DNA of 64,000 nt from contig QVRM01003902.1 in the NCBI GenBank assembly GCA_003439945.1, forward strand, positions 1 through 64,000, in the 5' to 3' direction. The notes beneath the pieces are model-generated. The model did not search any database and was not told where the DNA came from. It worked only from the letters and a program-made list of their open reading frames with translations. The translations under genes were made by a program, and so were the position numbers. This document shows, in pieces, positions 1 through 11,924 of the stretch; the stretch's first letter is position 1; each line of letters opens with the position of its first letter. This stretch comes from Dermanyssus gallinae (taxonomy: Eukaryota; Arthropoda; Arachnida; Mesostigmata; Dermanyssidae).

Positions 1-230
1 GGCCTTGATTTGGTCAAGCGCCTTAAAGTTTAACTTCGTCAGATGCGGCCATATCACCTGTATACCGTAAGAAGCACCTAACCGTAGTTCGTCGATTCCA
101 GCCAATTTCCCTCCGCGTCTAAACTTCATTGCCTTTGTTTTATCTAAATTTATTTCCAACTGGTTTCGATGAACGTAATGCTGCAAGGTCGCAAGGGATT
201 GTTGCAAATGGAATCGATTTTTTTTTTGAA

Positions 231-1580
231 ATGCCGTTGAAACGCACTCCACCGCGTAAGCGCCATGATAGTGAGGCGCCGGATTTGCCGGCATCAGTGT
301 CAACAGATCGCCGGCCAAATGAATCCATCGCTGGAATCATGGAGACAGACGATCGCGCAACTCGCGTTGCTGGAGGACGAGAAAAGCGCGCTGCATCGAG
401 CCCCATCGAGGATGTGCGAGTGAAAGATTGCCGTGTATCGCATGAAGATTCCCCCGATTCCAGCGCAGACGTACAGAGCGAAGCAGAAAAAGAAGTACAA
501 TGTGATAAGGAGGATGAACCGGATGATACAGGGTTTATTACCGTGCACCGCCATAAAAGATCGCAGGCCCCAAAGGTGGTTGTGACCAGGCAAGAGGCAG
601 TGATATTTTCTGCCGGCGGCGAAGAGCTACAGAATAATTTCAACAAGGTCTGTGACTATATTGTGGGCCATGTCAAGGGGAAAATCGAAGAACCCCGCTT
701 TACGAAAACTGGAGAGCTTGTCATTGTTGTTGATGCTGAAGAGGATAGGGGCACCTTGCTGTCACTGCAAGAGCTAGCGGGTGTTTAAGTATCTGCCAGA
801 ATAAGTGGAGGGCGCTCTTCTGTCAAAGGCAAAATATCCGGTGTGCACCCGTCAATCTTAGAAGCTACCATCCTATCTGTACTAAGATCATTAGGAGTAA
901 CCGAGGTAGCTCGAGTTAAAACCAAAAATCCGATGACCAACGTTGTATCAGCAACTGAACACGTAATCTTAACATTTACCGGCAATCACTTTCCATCGGA
1001 AATACGCTTGGGCCTAAAGAAGCATGGGGTTGTGTTATACTGCGATCCAATGCAGTGTTTTAGATGCTACAGCATGGATCACTTTGCCGCAGATTGCAAG
1101 GTTCCGAAGCCAAAATGTAGAAGATGTGGCTCGCTAGAACATCTTAGGAGAGATTGCAAGGCTCAGGCCAAATGTTGCCTATGCAGCGGCGAGCATGAAG
1201 CCACGTGGGGTTCGTGCCCCGTACGATTGAGCCGTATAGAAATGTTGAAGCGGGGCTTTCGGAAGGTTATTCAGAGGCAACCTGACGCTCCAACTCTACC
1301 ACTTTGCGCCCCCGTAGAGTACGTTCAACCGTCTGATAACTTTTCGAAGCGCAGCTGGTCATCTGTGGTAAATAATGGTACGAAGGTGAACAACGACACA
1401 ATGAACACTCGAGAAGTTGGACAGTCAAAGTCGAAACCTGTGGTAATAAGCGAAAAAGCGTTGCCTTCAATGGACATAGCTGCAGATCTTGTACAAGGTT
1501 TACTAGACAAGGTTGTCCCCTGTATCATCAAAGCGGTTCAAACAGCGGTAACCAGTGTATTTGAAAAGTTGTTTAGCTAA
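231..1580 (+). pseudogene. LINE ORF1 (gag-like) with CCHC zinc knuckles, one premature stop
   Basis: This is the nucleic-acid-binding Gag-like protein of the LINE. The first in-frame ATG is at 231 and opens a basic/acidic N-terminus (MPLKRTPPRKRHDSE). A TAA at 786-788 interrupts the frame, and the same frame then stays open to a natural stop at 1580. The C-terminal half has two CX2CX4HX4C knuckles (CFRCYSMDHFAADC and CRRCGSLEHLRRDC) and a third, wider one (CCLCSGEHEATWGSC, CX2CX3HX6C). This trio is characteristic of R1/Jockey/I LINE Gag proteins. The region just before the knuckles keeps the family pattern of an aliphatic strand ending VILTF. Apart from the single stop it is well preserved, so the insertion is not very old. 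Confidence 0.85.
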
Positions 1581-2898
1581 GCAGTATGCCGTGTTGGTCC
1601 TTACTGAGACATGGGCCACCAAACCTACAGTCGTTCCAAGTTGGTGTATAGCGGAATGCCTGGGTGTACAAACAGAGGGACCGGGCAGAACAAGTGGTGG
1701 AGTTGCAGTGTTGTTTAACAGCAAGCTCGCTGGCGCAAAAACATGCTACAAAGAGGATAACTGCGTAGTTCTAACAGGAACCGCCATTAACGTCATTGCA
1801 ATATATTCAAGTCCTTCAGAAGCTATTTCAACACTGCTGGAGAAATTAGTACTATGTCTTGACATGGTGGACTTACACAAAGTGACTGTAGTATGCGGTG
1901 ATCTCAACTGTCGGCTTGACAAACCAAGATGTATAAGAACGGTATCACTACTCAACGCCTTGGCATCTCGCAGTATGTGGGTTATATCTACAGCTGAAGA
2001 TTCGACATTCGTCGCGCCTCACGGACAATCTACGATTGACATTTTCGCCACAAATGCTAACCCATGTAATGTCAAGTACAGGGGGGTGCAGGAGAAGACT
2101 CTGGCGTTCGGTGCAAGGTGGCACCTACCCATCGCAATGGAAATATCAATTGAACCTCATTCTACAGATCACAAGCGGCCTTGTCTAAGTCGCAATCTGA
2201 ATCTCAGCCTTTTGACGGTTACCTCGCGAAACATAGTCCCAGTGCCAACCGTGATCAACGTGGAATCCTATGCCACCAGCATTCGAAGTGCCATTACTGC
2301 TAGCGCTCGGCTAAAGCAACAAACGGAAAGCAAGCGAACAAACAGAAAGCACGCTCCATGGTACAATCAGGAGTGCGCTTCTTGCAAACACTATATGATT
2401 CAAGCATACATTTTAGCAAAAATCCGCCCGGAGATGACTTATTTTTATACTAGATTAAGTCGTGACTATAAAAGAGTTGTAAAAAACGCCATTAAAGAAT
2501 ATGAAGAACGAAAACAATACAAGCTGCTCCTAGAAGCGCAACAACGACCTCATAAGTGGCTGCAGACAGACAGGCGCGTTACTGCGTATCCTATCCCACA
2601 TGATATACTAAATGCTCATTTCCGGCAAATGTTTGCCAGTGCCATTACCGTTCCGAGCTGCGCTCCTGTGATAATGTCAGTGTGGGACGAGCGCGTCACC
2701 GACGCCCGTCAAGCCCTGTCGCGGCCTTTTAGCAATTCTGAAGTTATCGACTCAATAATGAAAGCACCGTCCGGGAAGGCCCCGGGGCTCAATTTGGTCA
2801 CAAATGAGCATCTCAAGCAAGCGATTCACCTTGCGCCTTGTTTTACCAGACTTTTTAACGAGGTGATGAAAACGGTCCAACTACCCTCGGAATGGTAA
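1555..2898 (+). pseudogene. LINE ORF2, endonuclease domain and start of reverse transcriptase
   Basis: The frame overlaps the end of gag. Visible endonuclease motifs are LTETW, GGVAVLF, the GDLNC equivalent of the GDFN motif, and STIDIFATN. The usual SDH motif near the end reads RWHLPI, so the aspartate paired with the catalytic histidine is lost. The N-terminal strand that normally precedes the LTETW motif by about 20-30 residues is absent, which suggests a small deletion at the gag junction. A long basic linker follows, then the reverse-transcriptase entry motif KAPSGKAPGLN and a stop right after the PSEW motif. The remainder of the RT is in another frame downstream. Confidence 0.8.
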
Positions 2899-2930
2899 AC
2901 CAGTCTTCTTAGCATTATCCCTAAAGAAAA

Positions 2931-3540
2931 GGAGATCCGCTAGCACCGTCGTCTTACCGAGGTATCGCAAAGAAGAGCGCAATCTACAAACTTCTGTCGG
3001 CTATCCTAGCCCGTAGATTAGAACATTTTCTTGAGATTAACAGAAAGCTGCCGGAGCAACAACATGGCTTCAGAAGGGACCGGTCAACAATGACAGCATG
3101 TGCTGTACTTCTAAATTCGATACAACGGGCACTTCGAACTAAGGGGGCTTATCTATTTGCTGTATTTGTAGATTTTAAAGCGGCCTTTGATACGGCCGCA
3201 CGAACAATTATACTTGACAAGCTGGCTTTTTGCGGGATCTCATTGAATATATTGGAGCTCATTAAAGGTATTTTACAGGAAGGACAAAATATTATAGATG
3301 ACGGAGGCGCTAAGCACATGGCGATCTTACAGACCACTGGTGTTGCCCAAGGTGATAATCTTAGCCCCCTGCTGTTTTCGGTGCTTGTGAGTGACCTTCC
3401 TGAAGAGATACGGAGTCGGCACTCGCAGGTAGACGTCCTTATGTATGCAGACGACTTGGTGCTATATTCTCGCAGTGCAAATTGCCACAACGGCATACCG
3501 CTCCGTTGCCAAGGTGTCGCCGTCCGATATGTGGAGCTAT
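2931..3540 (+). pseudogene. LINE ORF2 continued, reverse transcriptase palm/fingers
   Basis: This is the continuation of the preceding ORF after a frameshift near 2920-2930. From about 2931 it reads through the YRGIAKKSAIYKLL motif, then FVDFKAAFDTA (motif A), GVAQGDNLSPLLF (motif B) and MYADDLVLYS (motif C, the catalytic YADD). After about 3490 the reading frame loses all RT similarity and ends at 3540. The element is therefore 3'-truncated, or its 3' part was deleted, which is unusual since most dead LINE copies are 5'-truncated. Confidence 0.8.
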
Positions 3541-4488
3541 AAATAAAACTATATCTCGAGATTATTAGACCGACGCATTGTCTTCTTGTTTGAACCTGTG
3601 GTCTCCCTGCATGTATATATATACATATATATCTTGCAAAATATTGCGCATTTAGTCAATGCTCAATACGACCTGCTCGGTGTTAACCATAAGTACGAGT
3701 AGCTTTGTATACTGTTAACAATGTTACCACACATTACGTTTCCAACTAGTCGCGTAGTCAAGGTGAGCCTATGTAGTGAGGTGAGCCTGCGAGTTCAGAG
3801 TCGTTGACCGACCTAGCCGGAATGTCGCCTGTATGTCGCGATCTGCATAGAGAACCGGCAATGGTGTCTATACGCGCGCTTTGAACAGTCTACCGACAAC
3901 GCCAACAACAACAACAACAACAACAATATTGGCACGCGTTCTACAAGAGTAGTGTACAATAAATTTTGTAGAGGGAGTCCATACCACCCTTACGCACATT
4001 TCAACGACCTTACGCATTTCAGTTTGCAATGCCCCTCCTGTCCGCCATAGATTGAAGTGTGTCCGGCTCAGGACAGCGTAAATAGCATGATGGAAAGATC
4101 TGACATTGATGCGCTTACAATATAAAGTACGCTCGAATTGCAAATTGTATCATTCGTATTGTTTCGCTGAATGTCCTTTATTTTCTAAATTGTCGTCCTA
4201 ACACATCATAGATGCCCCTTTACCGATGGAATTAGCGGTTTTTGGCAAGTAGATGTAAGTTGATGCATAAAGCAATGTATTTTAGTTAGCAACAGTAGCG
4301 CATACACAGAGTTTGACCAGCAAATTGCAAACTATCTGTTAGCTTAATAGCTTTCCTCGATAGGGTGAACCGAGGATATCGTAGGAGAGCCATGTGATGC
4401 CGTGCCGACACACGGAACCCAGCCACATGAAACAGCCACGATATTTAGGCTAGCAGGAATCGATAACTTGTAAAATGTATTAAGAGGC
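3541..4488. other. Spacer, no gene seen
   Basis: AT-rich sequence with a short CAA run at about 3901-3926 and small TATATA stretches. A 91-codon minus-strand frame here has no family features. No splice-supported exon was recognised. Confidence 0.5.
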
Positions 4489-4523
<35 letters not shown>

Positions 4524-4532
4524 ATATATATA
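4489..4532. repeat. (TA)n microsatellite
   Basis: About 44 bases of TA with one interruption. It forms the left border of a LINE fragment. Confidence 0.9.
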
Positions 4533-5121
4533 CAGACAGGAGGGTGGAATTTGCGGCAAGACAAATAGGACTCAGTAGTAAACAATGGGCAGACACTGCT
4601 ATGTCCAGTGGGCAAATTAAAAGTAGGGTAAAGTCAGCATACACAGAGAAGTGGCGGACAGCACTTATGCAGAAAACTAGTTTAAAGGAAGTATGCGGGA
4701 ATATAAAATCGGAAAGAGGTGAAGTAGCATGGTTATATGATAATATAAGAGGCAGCGGGCTGGTAGCGGATGCAAGAGCCGGTATGTTAGACAGAAGGGT
4801 GCAGCGAAATTGCTACGAGGAATTAGAAACAACGATATGTCGGATATGCGAAAAAAGAGAAGAAACGATAGATCATCTGGTTAGGGAGTGTGAACAATTG
4901 GGAGGGACTAGGGATCTAAAATTAGGGGAACCGCTAGGATTAGGTAAGGATGCCGAAAAGGCACAGGTAGAGATTACAAAGCAGAGACTATCCCGATGGA
5001 ACGTGCTCAACACATATGGGCAAAAAACGCAGGACTACAACATAGATAGTTACTAGCTGCAGCGTTATGCGCCCCTGATATAAAAGGGTGATATGTGTAT
5101 ACACACTTATCAAGCGAATCA

Positions 5122-5123
<2 letters not shown>
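4533..5123 (+). pseudogene. LINE ORF2 C-terminal fragment with terminal zinc knuckle
   Basis: An open frame enters directly from the TA tract with no ATG and ends at 5056. Its best feature is CRICEKREETIDHLVREC (CX2CX8HX4C), preceded by a basic stretch RAGMLDRRVQRN. That is the layout of the C-terminal knuckle of Jockey/I/R1-type ORF2 proteins. About 65 bases of apparent 3' UTR follow before the next TA tract. No frameshift is visible over 170 codons, so this 5'-truncated copy is relatively young. It could belong to a family other than the LINE at the start of the window, since that copy lacks this part and the two cannot be compared. Confidence 0.7.

Positions 5124-5156
<33 letters not shown>
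5124..5156. repeat. (TA)n microsatellite
   Basis: About 33 bases of alternating TA directly after the LINE fragment's 3' end, mirroring the tract at its 5' end. Confidence 0.9.
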
Positions 5157-5159
<3 letters not shown>

Positions 5160-6100
5160 CCTAGTCAGTCCGACCATATGCAATCTAAACATAGCTTCCA
5201 ACAACTGAATATTCATTCTATCTATTCGGCTTCACTTTATCTACGCTTTATAACGCGCTACGCGTTTGAGCCGGATTGAAATAATCCGAATCCTATTCCC
5301 TACAAGTTAGCACAACTTCCGAGGCTGTCGGCTGTCGTTTGCAGTCATTTGTCGTTGCAGTCAATAAAATGATTGCAGTGAAAGTACGGTGAGCTGCTTG
5401 AATAGTGATTACATAGTGACATCGATAACAAGGGTTCTATCAGATTTAGATAACTTACCAAAGTTTCAGAAGCCAGAACGAACATAAGTGTTGTCGAGTG
5501 CAGAGCTTATAATGCGCCTCTAATATCTGACGTCCGTCTGACGCAGAGTCACCCGCGCACGTGTACACTGTACTTCATAATTTCCAAGGCACGTCTATGA
5601 AGATCGTCTGGTGTCGGCAGCGATACCAGCAATACCATCTATACCGACGAATATCCGTTGGCGTTGCGTCGCCGCTTGATGGACAGGCACGTTACGTATT
5701 TACGTTGGCTCGTTCTGGCGGGCGCCAAAATTAGAACCGGCCACCACCACCGCCGCCACGCAAGTACAAGTAGAATTTCCCAAATGATGAGCAATAGATG
5801 TTAGACGTTACGCGGGCGCCCTAGTCCAAGGAGGCTGCTCTAAGGCAACGTGAGTATGGCTTCAATGTCACCACAGCACGACTCCTCCCATGCATATTGT
5901 CCTTGTTGATACTACTGCTACACTTCACTACGCTCGTACGATCTATCTCGGTAATTATTGTTATTATTACTCTTTAATAAACACACTTGGAAGCTGGGCG
6001 ACACCAAGATTCACCCACCCACCTGGCGTGGAGATGCACGATGCTCTGCGATTGGTGCAGTCGCTTCGAAGAGGACAGACTAGCTCTAGCCTCTGTACTG
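5157..6100. other. Spacer, no gene seen
   Basis: Mixed-composition sequence that becomes GC-richer to the right. No conserved motif or convincing exon recognised. Confidence 0.5.
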
Positions 6101-7650
6101 CTCTTTCTCTCTCTCTCTCTTTCTCTCTCCCTCCCTCTCTCTGTCTCTCGTTGTCTTTCCCTCGTGACCTGTTGACTCGCCGTCGATTCAGCGGTTCAAC
6201 TGCTCGAGGAAGAAATGACGACGATGGTCACTGGCATGTCTACTGGCGGCACTAGCGGCCGAGGCAGCCACAGCCGTAACAGCAATGACACGGATACACG
6301 ATCAGGGAGGGCGACTCCTCTCTGGAGGCGACCTACTCGACCCTTCGTAGGGTAACTAGGGCCCACCAGCAAAGTGAGGCGCTCGATCAGCGCAGCACCT
6401 CGTCGGATGCACCGCTGTTACTACCGCACTGCACAGAGACAGACGACGTGTGTGACGAGCCAAGCTGAACTCGGCCGCTCTTAGGCGAGAAACGCTGTGC
6501 AAAGTTTATTACCGGCCTAGCTAGCCTGTTGTATTATCGCATAAACAACAGCTAATCGGTTGAGATGCGTTGAGGTTTGTGCAGGTCGAACGCCGGCCGG
6601 CCGGCTTCATGTCGTTATCACTATTGCTGGTGCTAATGTTGCTAGTGTTGTTGTTGCTTTTGTTGTTGTTGTTGTTGCTGCTGATGCTGTTTCCTGTCTG
6701 TTGTTGTTGTTGTTGCTAATGCTGTTCCTGTCGCTGTTGTTGCCGATGTTGTTGACCGATGGACTGTGTGAATTTAGTTGCTGTTGTTATCGTTGTTGTC
6801 GCTGCTGCCCCTGTATATCTGCGGTATCATTGCCGCAAGCCATGCCTAGACAGTGTACGCTTTAGACTAAGCTTACTCCTCCGGCGTCATCCCCCTTGTG
6901 TGCACCCCGCTCGAGCCGTATGGGCTTCTGCAGACATCCTTGTCTCGTCACAGGACAAGAGGCGAGTCGCCTCGCGAATCCTACACCGCCCACCGGCGTG
7001 TGTCTGTGTGTGTCTCCCGGTCTGTGTCTGTGTATGTCTCTCAGTCCGTCGATGCGTATGTTTATTTACCTATCTATCTATCCTCTCCCGAACTCAATAT
7101 CGCTCTCTTCTCCCGTTTTCGCTCGTTCTTTAGAGCCGCTCGTTTTCGAACAGCGACACAGTGGTGGTGCACGCCGACGTGAGACGACCAAGTCACCCGG
7201 CGCCGCCATCTGTCACAAGCCCAAGAGTGGACCACGCGCACGGTGTGCGGACTCGCGGCCACACGGGTCATTTGTTCGATGTGCCGTTTGCGCTCAGAGT
7301 TCGCCGCTGCTACCGCCGCCGCCGCTGTCGCCGCTTTGAATCATGACTGCAAACCAGGAAAAGCGGGCAAAAGACCTAGCACAGAGAAATAGAGAGACAC
7401 CGAGGGCAGCCTCATTCTCTCCGTGAGACAGAGAGTCAAGACGGCGACTTTAAGGCAAACAGCAACCAAAGGATGAAAATACGCCTGACTGAGAGGAAAG
7501 GAGAAGAGGAAAGCAACGTGCTGCTATTATTGTTATTGTTCTTGCTGTTTCTGTTGCTGCCGTTGTCGTCGGGTCAGCGTCTTCACCTCTCGTAGACCTG
7601 CGCACATCACCACTGTCGGGCGGGTGCAGATAGTTAACCAGTCGCACGAA
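6101..7650. other. GC-richer, low-complexity island (CT and TTG runs)
   Basis: A CT-rich run lies near 6105-6150, TTG/CTG arrays near 6640-6830, and TGTCTGTG-type runs near 7000-7040. Open frames in this stretch overlap each other in all phases, as expected from simple repeats. The composition resembles the islands at 24-25.5 kb and 43-45.5 kb and may mark promoter or 5' leader sequence. Only the short frame at 6215 looks at all like a coding start. Confidence 0.4.
6215..6352 (+). CDS. Possible first coding exon, unassigned
   Basis: An ATG in fair context (GAAGAAATGA) starts a 46-codon frame rich in Ser, Thr, Gly and Arg (begins MTTMVTGMSTGG). It reaches a weak donor-like site, AGG followed by GTAACT, just before its stop. 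Composition is closer to coding than that of the surrounding simple repeats. There is no domain, no identified second exon and no family match, so this could be chance. Function unknown. Confidence 0.2.
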
Positions 7651-8739
7651 GGGTGGTGAGCGTCATCGTTATAGGTCATGAATGTCCGGAGGGTGGGTGA
7701 CCCTTGCCCACAGTGCAGAGGCCCACAGCCAACCGGGCGAGGGTCAATATATCGGAAGGCATCATTTCATAATGTTGTCGCTGCCGGTCGCAATCTAAAA
7801 TCAATCGAGGTCATCCCGCCTTTAACTACAACACTGAAACATATTGGCTTCAAAGCAGGCGCTGTTCGCACGTAGAAGTGCACGTAGTATTTCCACACGA
7901 TAGTAATGTTTTGTTGTTGTTGCAAGAGACTAACTGGTAGAATGAACTATTCACACCGAATATTGCTGTAGAGATCGACAGCAGCGTGCGGCACTTAGAA
8001 TTCTACTAAAATCCAATTGTACCCTTTGCCCTTTGTCGGGGATGGCCGCCGAAGTCTCTACTTGAGATCACCTCACTTGGCCACTTTAACTTGCCGTTCA
8101 GACTCCTCGTCTTGTAGAGCTATATGCGGCGTTTTTTTGCCTCCGAGAGCAATTCTGTAGTTGTGTGAGTTGTACATACGGCACAGGGGGGGAGAGAGCA
8201 GCAGTTACCCTGGCTCGTTAGCCCCTCACACACAATCGATTAGCTTTTTGCCAGTTCTGCTATGGATCGAATCGCCGGACAAACCGCGACGTGGTATTTA
8301 TCACATTTACTTCAGCATTGTTTGCATCGACAATCGTCTTGTGGTTCATGGAAGCCCTTCACGTTGCATAGAACGTCGTGATGAAATCCGTGGGCTGCAA
8401 AGACCGTTGTTAAATGACGATCTTTCACCCCGCTAGCCCTCCACCCAGTGCTCCTCATTGCTGCTGTCCCATAAATTCCGATGTCAACCTCGCTATTTTG
8501 GTTTGCCAGTTTCGCATATAAACGTCAAAGGCGCACGTTTTCTTTATATTCCATACGTACGGCTTTTTTAAATGATTTTTTAGATTTATTTCGTCCAGTA
8601 TCCAGGGTGGCCCTTCTAAACGTCTCTCGCGCAACACGTCGTTGTAAGCTATACTCTATAGCAGGGGGCCATTTATATAGAGTCTTGTGGCACTTCTAAA
8701 GTCATATTGAAAATCCATTTCTTGAGACGTCTTGGAAAG
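7651..8739. other. Spacer, no gene seen
   Basis: No repeat or family motif recognised. Several 60-90 codon frames on both strands lack conserved features. Confidence 0.5.
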
Positions 8740-9370
8740 TGTAGGGTCTTCCTAGATACAGCGCGCTCTTTTGCCTTCGGATCCCAGGGAATCGTTTGGC
8801 GAGTAGAAGCGCCGCCACTATGCTCTCCGTCCGGTACGCTCTAATCACGAGGGCTTCAACCTATTGAGTTCGGCACAGAAAATTCCTGTTCGTTGCGGTT
8901 GCTAAAGTGCCAGAGGGCCAGGCCAGAGCCCCGTATACGGCGACTATTCGGGGCGCGTGCTGGATGTTGCGTTGCTAGGAGTGCCTCACCCGAAGGTGTT
9001 GGGCATAAGGCGTGGGAAGTCATTGGCATTTTAAAGAGCTTTCCCGGAGTGAGAAGTGGTTCATAAAACCCGGTTAGGAAATACCCTGAAGTATCTTACC
9101 TTGATAATTGATTGCCTCGTGTCGTAGTAATTGATTGCCTTGTAAGTGCGCCGTTTCAGCAGCTCCTGTGTTCGGGTCTAGACGGTTAAGATGAGGTCGT
9201 CAGCGTAAACAAAGAGGTCGGCTTCGTGGGAGAGGCCCCTTAACCGCAGCAAGTTATTGTAAGCTATGCCTCGCAGACGGCCAAAGATACAACCTTGTAG
9301 CACCCCTGCAGTTACACTAAAGATCCTTCCTTGGGATCTCTTGGGTTGTCCCGCCATGTAGGTTGTCAAA
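8740..9370 (-). pseudogene. R1-type LINE reverse-transcriptase and C-terminal remnant
   Basis: On the minus strand, 9369-9178 reads an RT block with AGVLQGCIFG (motif B, normally GVPQGS) followed by YNNLLRLRGL and FVYADDLILTV (motif C, catalytic YADD intact). Further along the same strand, in other frames, come VYGALAW and VIRAYRTESIVAAL. These match the post-RT region of R1-clade LINEs, where WASG and AYRTVS-type motifs occur. Several stops and frameshifts separate the pieces, so this is an old, dead copy. Confidence 0.65.
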
Positions 9371-10990
9371 TATGAAAATAAAAAAAATTTAAATATTCTT
9401 AGTAAGAGAGCCTTGGATGAAGGTGATGTATTATTGCATGACTGTATATAAATATATTTACTCGAACCAGTTCTCGAGAGTCAAGGTCGTCCAGAAGATG
9501 CCAGGGACGCCCTTCGAACTCATAGAGGAAACCAGAGACCATCTAGCCATTTTACACTTTCTGGTTGCGGAGATTGTCAAGCCGGGGAAAGAAGGACTGG
9601 GACCTCAAGATAGGAGTCATCGGCCAAGAAAACGCCACGGTCTTGTCCTACCATATGGAGCTGGCGTTAGAAAAGATGGAGGCGCTTTACTGCACCGGAA
9701 GAAAGCATGCGGCAGACATGTGTCTCTCACTTGCGGGCCACGCGGTTCAGATCAAACGGAAGGCCAACCGGTAGATTCCTATAACGGAAGGCCAACCTCA
9801 GTAGATTGCTATAAAAACGACTAAGTTTCGCGCGATTTGGTAAGAATCATGATGAAGAGATATGCCGTGCACACTGTTTTGCACACGATTCTGCATTGTT
9901 CAGCTATTGGCGGGGCCCGAGCGTAAAAACTGCTCTACTTCCGCAGGAAGTCAAGAACGCGAAAAAATAAGGCGCGACTGTCTAGGGTGGGAACATGTAA
10001 CGGACGCTAGAAGAAGCCGAAGGAGGCGGAACGCATGTGTATCATGCATTCCTAAAACTTCCCATATAAGAAACAGATTTGGCGCAAATTTTTTAATGGC
10101 AAACATGGCATCACAAACTCTAAACAGCCTACGGATTACGTCTAGCTTCGAAAATCCTTCGCCCTTTTACTTGCTATTATATTTCCATTTGTGTCACACC
10201 CATACAATACAAGGTTTGGTTTATTGGTGGAACTGCGTTTTCACAATGCTTACATTTTCGTAGAACTAACAAGTGAAAGGAGTGCCGAAGTATACACCAT
10301 CCCGCAATCGTACACACTTAGTACGCATATATAAATCAATTTACACATACGGAGGATCACACGTTCGCTCGGAGACAATTCACTCGGAGACGTTCACTCC
10401 AAAGTGCTAACATAGCGAAGTTATATAAATAAAAACAATGTCATGTTATCTGCGTAAAATAAACACGATAAGTTGACGGTCACAAAAAAAATTACACACA
10501 CAGAGTATACACACAGAGGATTACACATTCGCACCAATTCATATGTTTCCGCATATTTACCTAATTCCTTGCCTATTTGCAGCTCGGTTAGTTGTTTCTC
10601 CACTACCTTCGCGAATTCCCTCGCAGACTAGAGTGATCAAACTGCTCATGGAAGGTAGCTCTAAATAGACGGTAGGCGGTAGGCAAGAGATTGTCTACTA
10701 GTTTCGTTAACAATAAAGTGTGTTACAAAGTGGTAATGCGACGGTTAGCGCGGCTGGCCACCGATGTGAATGGGAAGAAGATTTTTGATGAAACCTTAAA
10801 TTTTACCATTAAGAACGCAAGCAGGGCAATGCATATCACCAATCGAAAGCAAATCGTACGCGGCAAACAGATTGGCTGCAGGATATCTGGGAGAGGTTTC
10901 TGAATCAACCTGAACCAATAAGCTGTCGCCGTTGAACGTCCCAAACACTTTTACATTTCAACGAAGAATGAGTGGCGCTAATCAATAGAA
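9371..10990. other. Spacer with unassigned open frames
   Basis: A plus-strand frame at 9417-9824 (contains PGTPFELIEETRDHLAILHF) and an overlapping one at 9565-9774 have protein-like composition but no domain I recognise. They may be LINE-derived. About 50 bases near 10360-10430 (ACTCCAAAGTGCTAAC core) recur in diverged form near 16190-16245, indicating another dispersed repeat. Confidence 0.4.
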
Positions 10991-11760
10991 GGCAGTCGCA
11001 GCGTTTAGGAAAAACGGAGGCAAACTTGTTTCTTTTACTTTGTCTTGGTGATCTCCTTCAAGAGGTGTGACATCGCCAACTTCGTGTACCGTGATTTCCT
11101 CGAACCGAATTGACTAGGAAGAAAGGGCCTAGCTGATTTACGATGCCCTTTTGGCCGTCTGATTACAAGCTTTTCAAACACTTAATATAGTTCGAATAAG
11201 TAGTCGACAAAAAATGGAGGACGGTAGTTAGCAGCCCCGGTACGCCCTTCCACGTTCTTGAATAGACAAGCTATCTTTTGGCGCAACTTAATCTGGTTGG
11301 AAACGAGCCACTTAGCTCGCTTTCGTGTTTTAAAAAACCAGGTGAACTCCGAACGCAACTCAGGCATCATCTAATCTGAACGATCTTGAGGCGTCTGCCA
11401 GATCAAAGCTAAGCCGGTCAGCCCGGATATTCACCTGAATATCAGAAACGGCTACGGTGCTCGACTCAGTGGTGGCAAAGTGCCCGTTGAGCTCATCGGC
11501 AATGTTCTGCGGATTCCGGAGCTGCTATACGCAATCAGGGTAAAGCGCCGACGGTAGTATAGCTTATAACTCAGCAATGAGCTTATCAATGAGTTAAAAA
11601 GAATTGTCGTTTAGCATCATTAACCTGCGGTTGTAACGAGAGTCCCTTGCTAGTCGCAGGGTCTGCTTGTACAATATCTTCGGAGAACACTGCAGTTTAC
11701 AGCCTTCGATTTGCGTAAGCTTACCTTATGGTGCCAACTATAGAACTTGCGGACGTTGCG
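10991..11760 (-). pseudogene. LINE endonuclease-RT linker and N-terminal RT remnant
   Basis: Read leftward on the minus strand, the sequence gives the RT entry motif NYRPPFFVDYLFELY, then after a stop VFEKLVIRRP, SQFGSRKSRYTKLA and LLKEITKTK. This order matches the N-terminal RT motifs (NYRPISLL, FEKLV, QFGFRKGRST, L..IT) of Jockey/CR1-type LINEs. Sequence to the right of 11370 fits the poorly conserved linker. Multiple stops mark it as dead. It does not continue into motif A, so it is an internal fragment. Confidence 0.6.
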
Positions 11761-11924
11761 CCTAAGACGCCTAAGACCAGGGAAGAATACAAATGTGTGG
11801 GAACTACCAACTGAATTTTGGCGTCAATGGCTGTGGCGAAACACGAATCGAATTCGTAGTAGACATGGTTACTGAACGCATCAAAGCGTCAACACTACCT
11901 GCATCGTGCATTATGTAACCAGTT

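Larger units (their letters stand above)
1..3540 (+). mobile_element. Non-LTR retrotransposon (R1/Jockey/I-type LINE), broken and truncated
   Basis: Gag with three zinc knuckles, an apurinic-type endonuclease and a reverse transcriptase follow in the standard order of two-ORF LINEs. The copy is dead. Gag carries an in-frame stop, the endonuclease begins without its usual N-terminal strand, the frame shifts between endonuclease and reverse transcriptase, and homology stops soon after the YADD motif. The thumb and C-terminal zinc knuckle are therefore missing. The sequence before the gag ATG (1-230) is open in the gag frame from 129 but has no ATG and is probably 5' leader. Clade is inferred from the gag knuckle arrangement and RT motifs, not from a tree. 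Confidence 0.85.
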
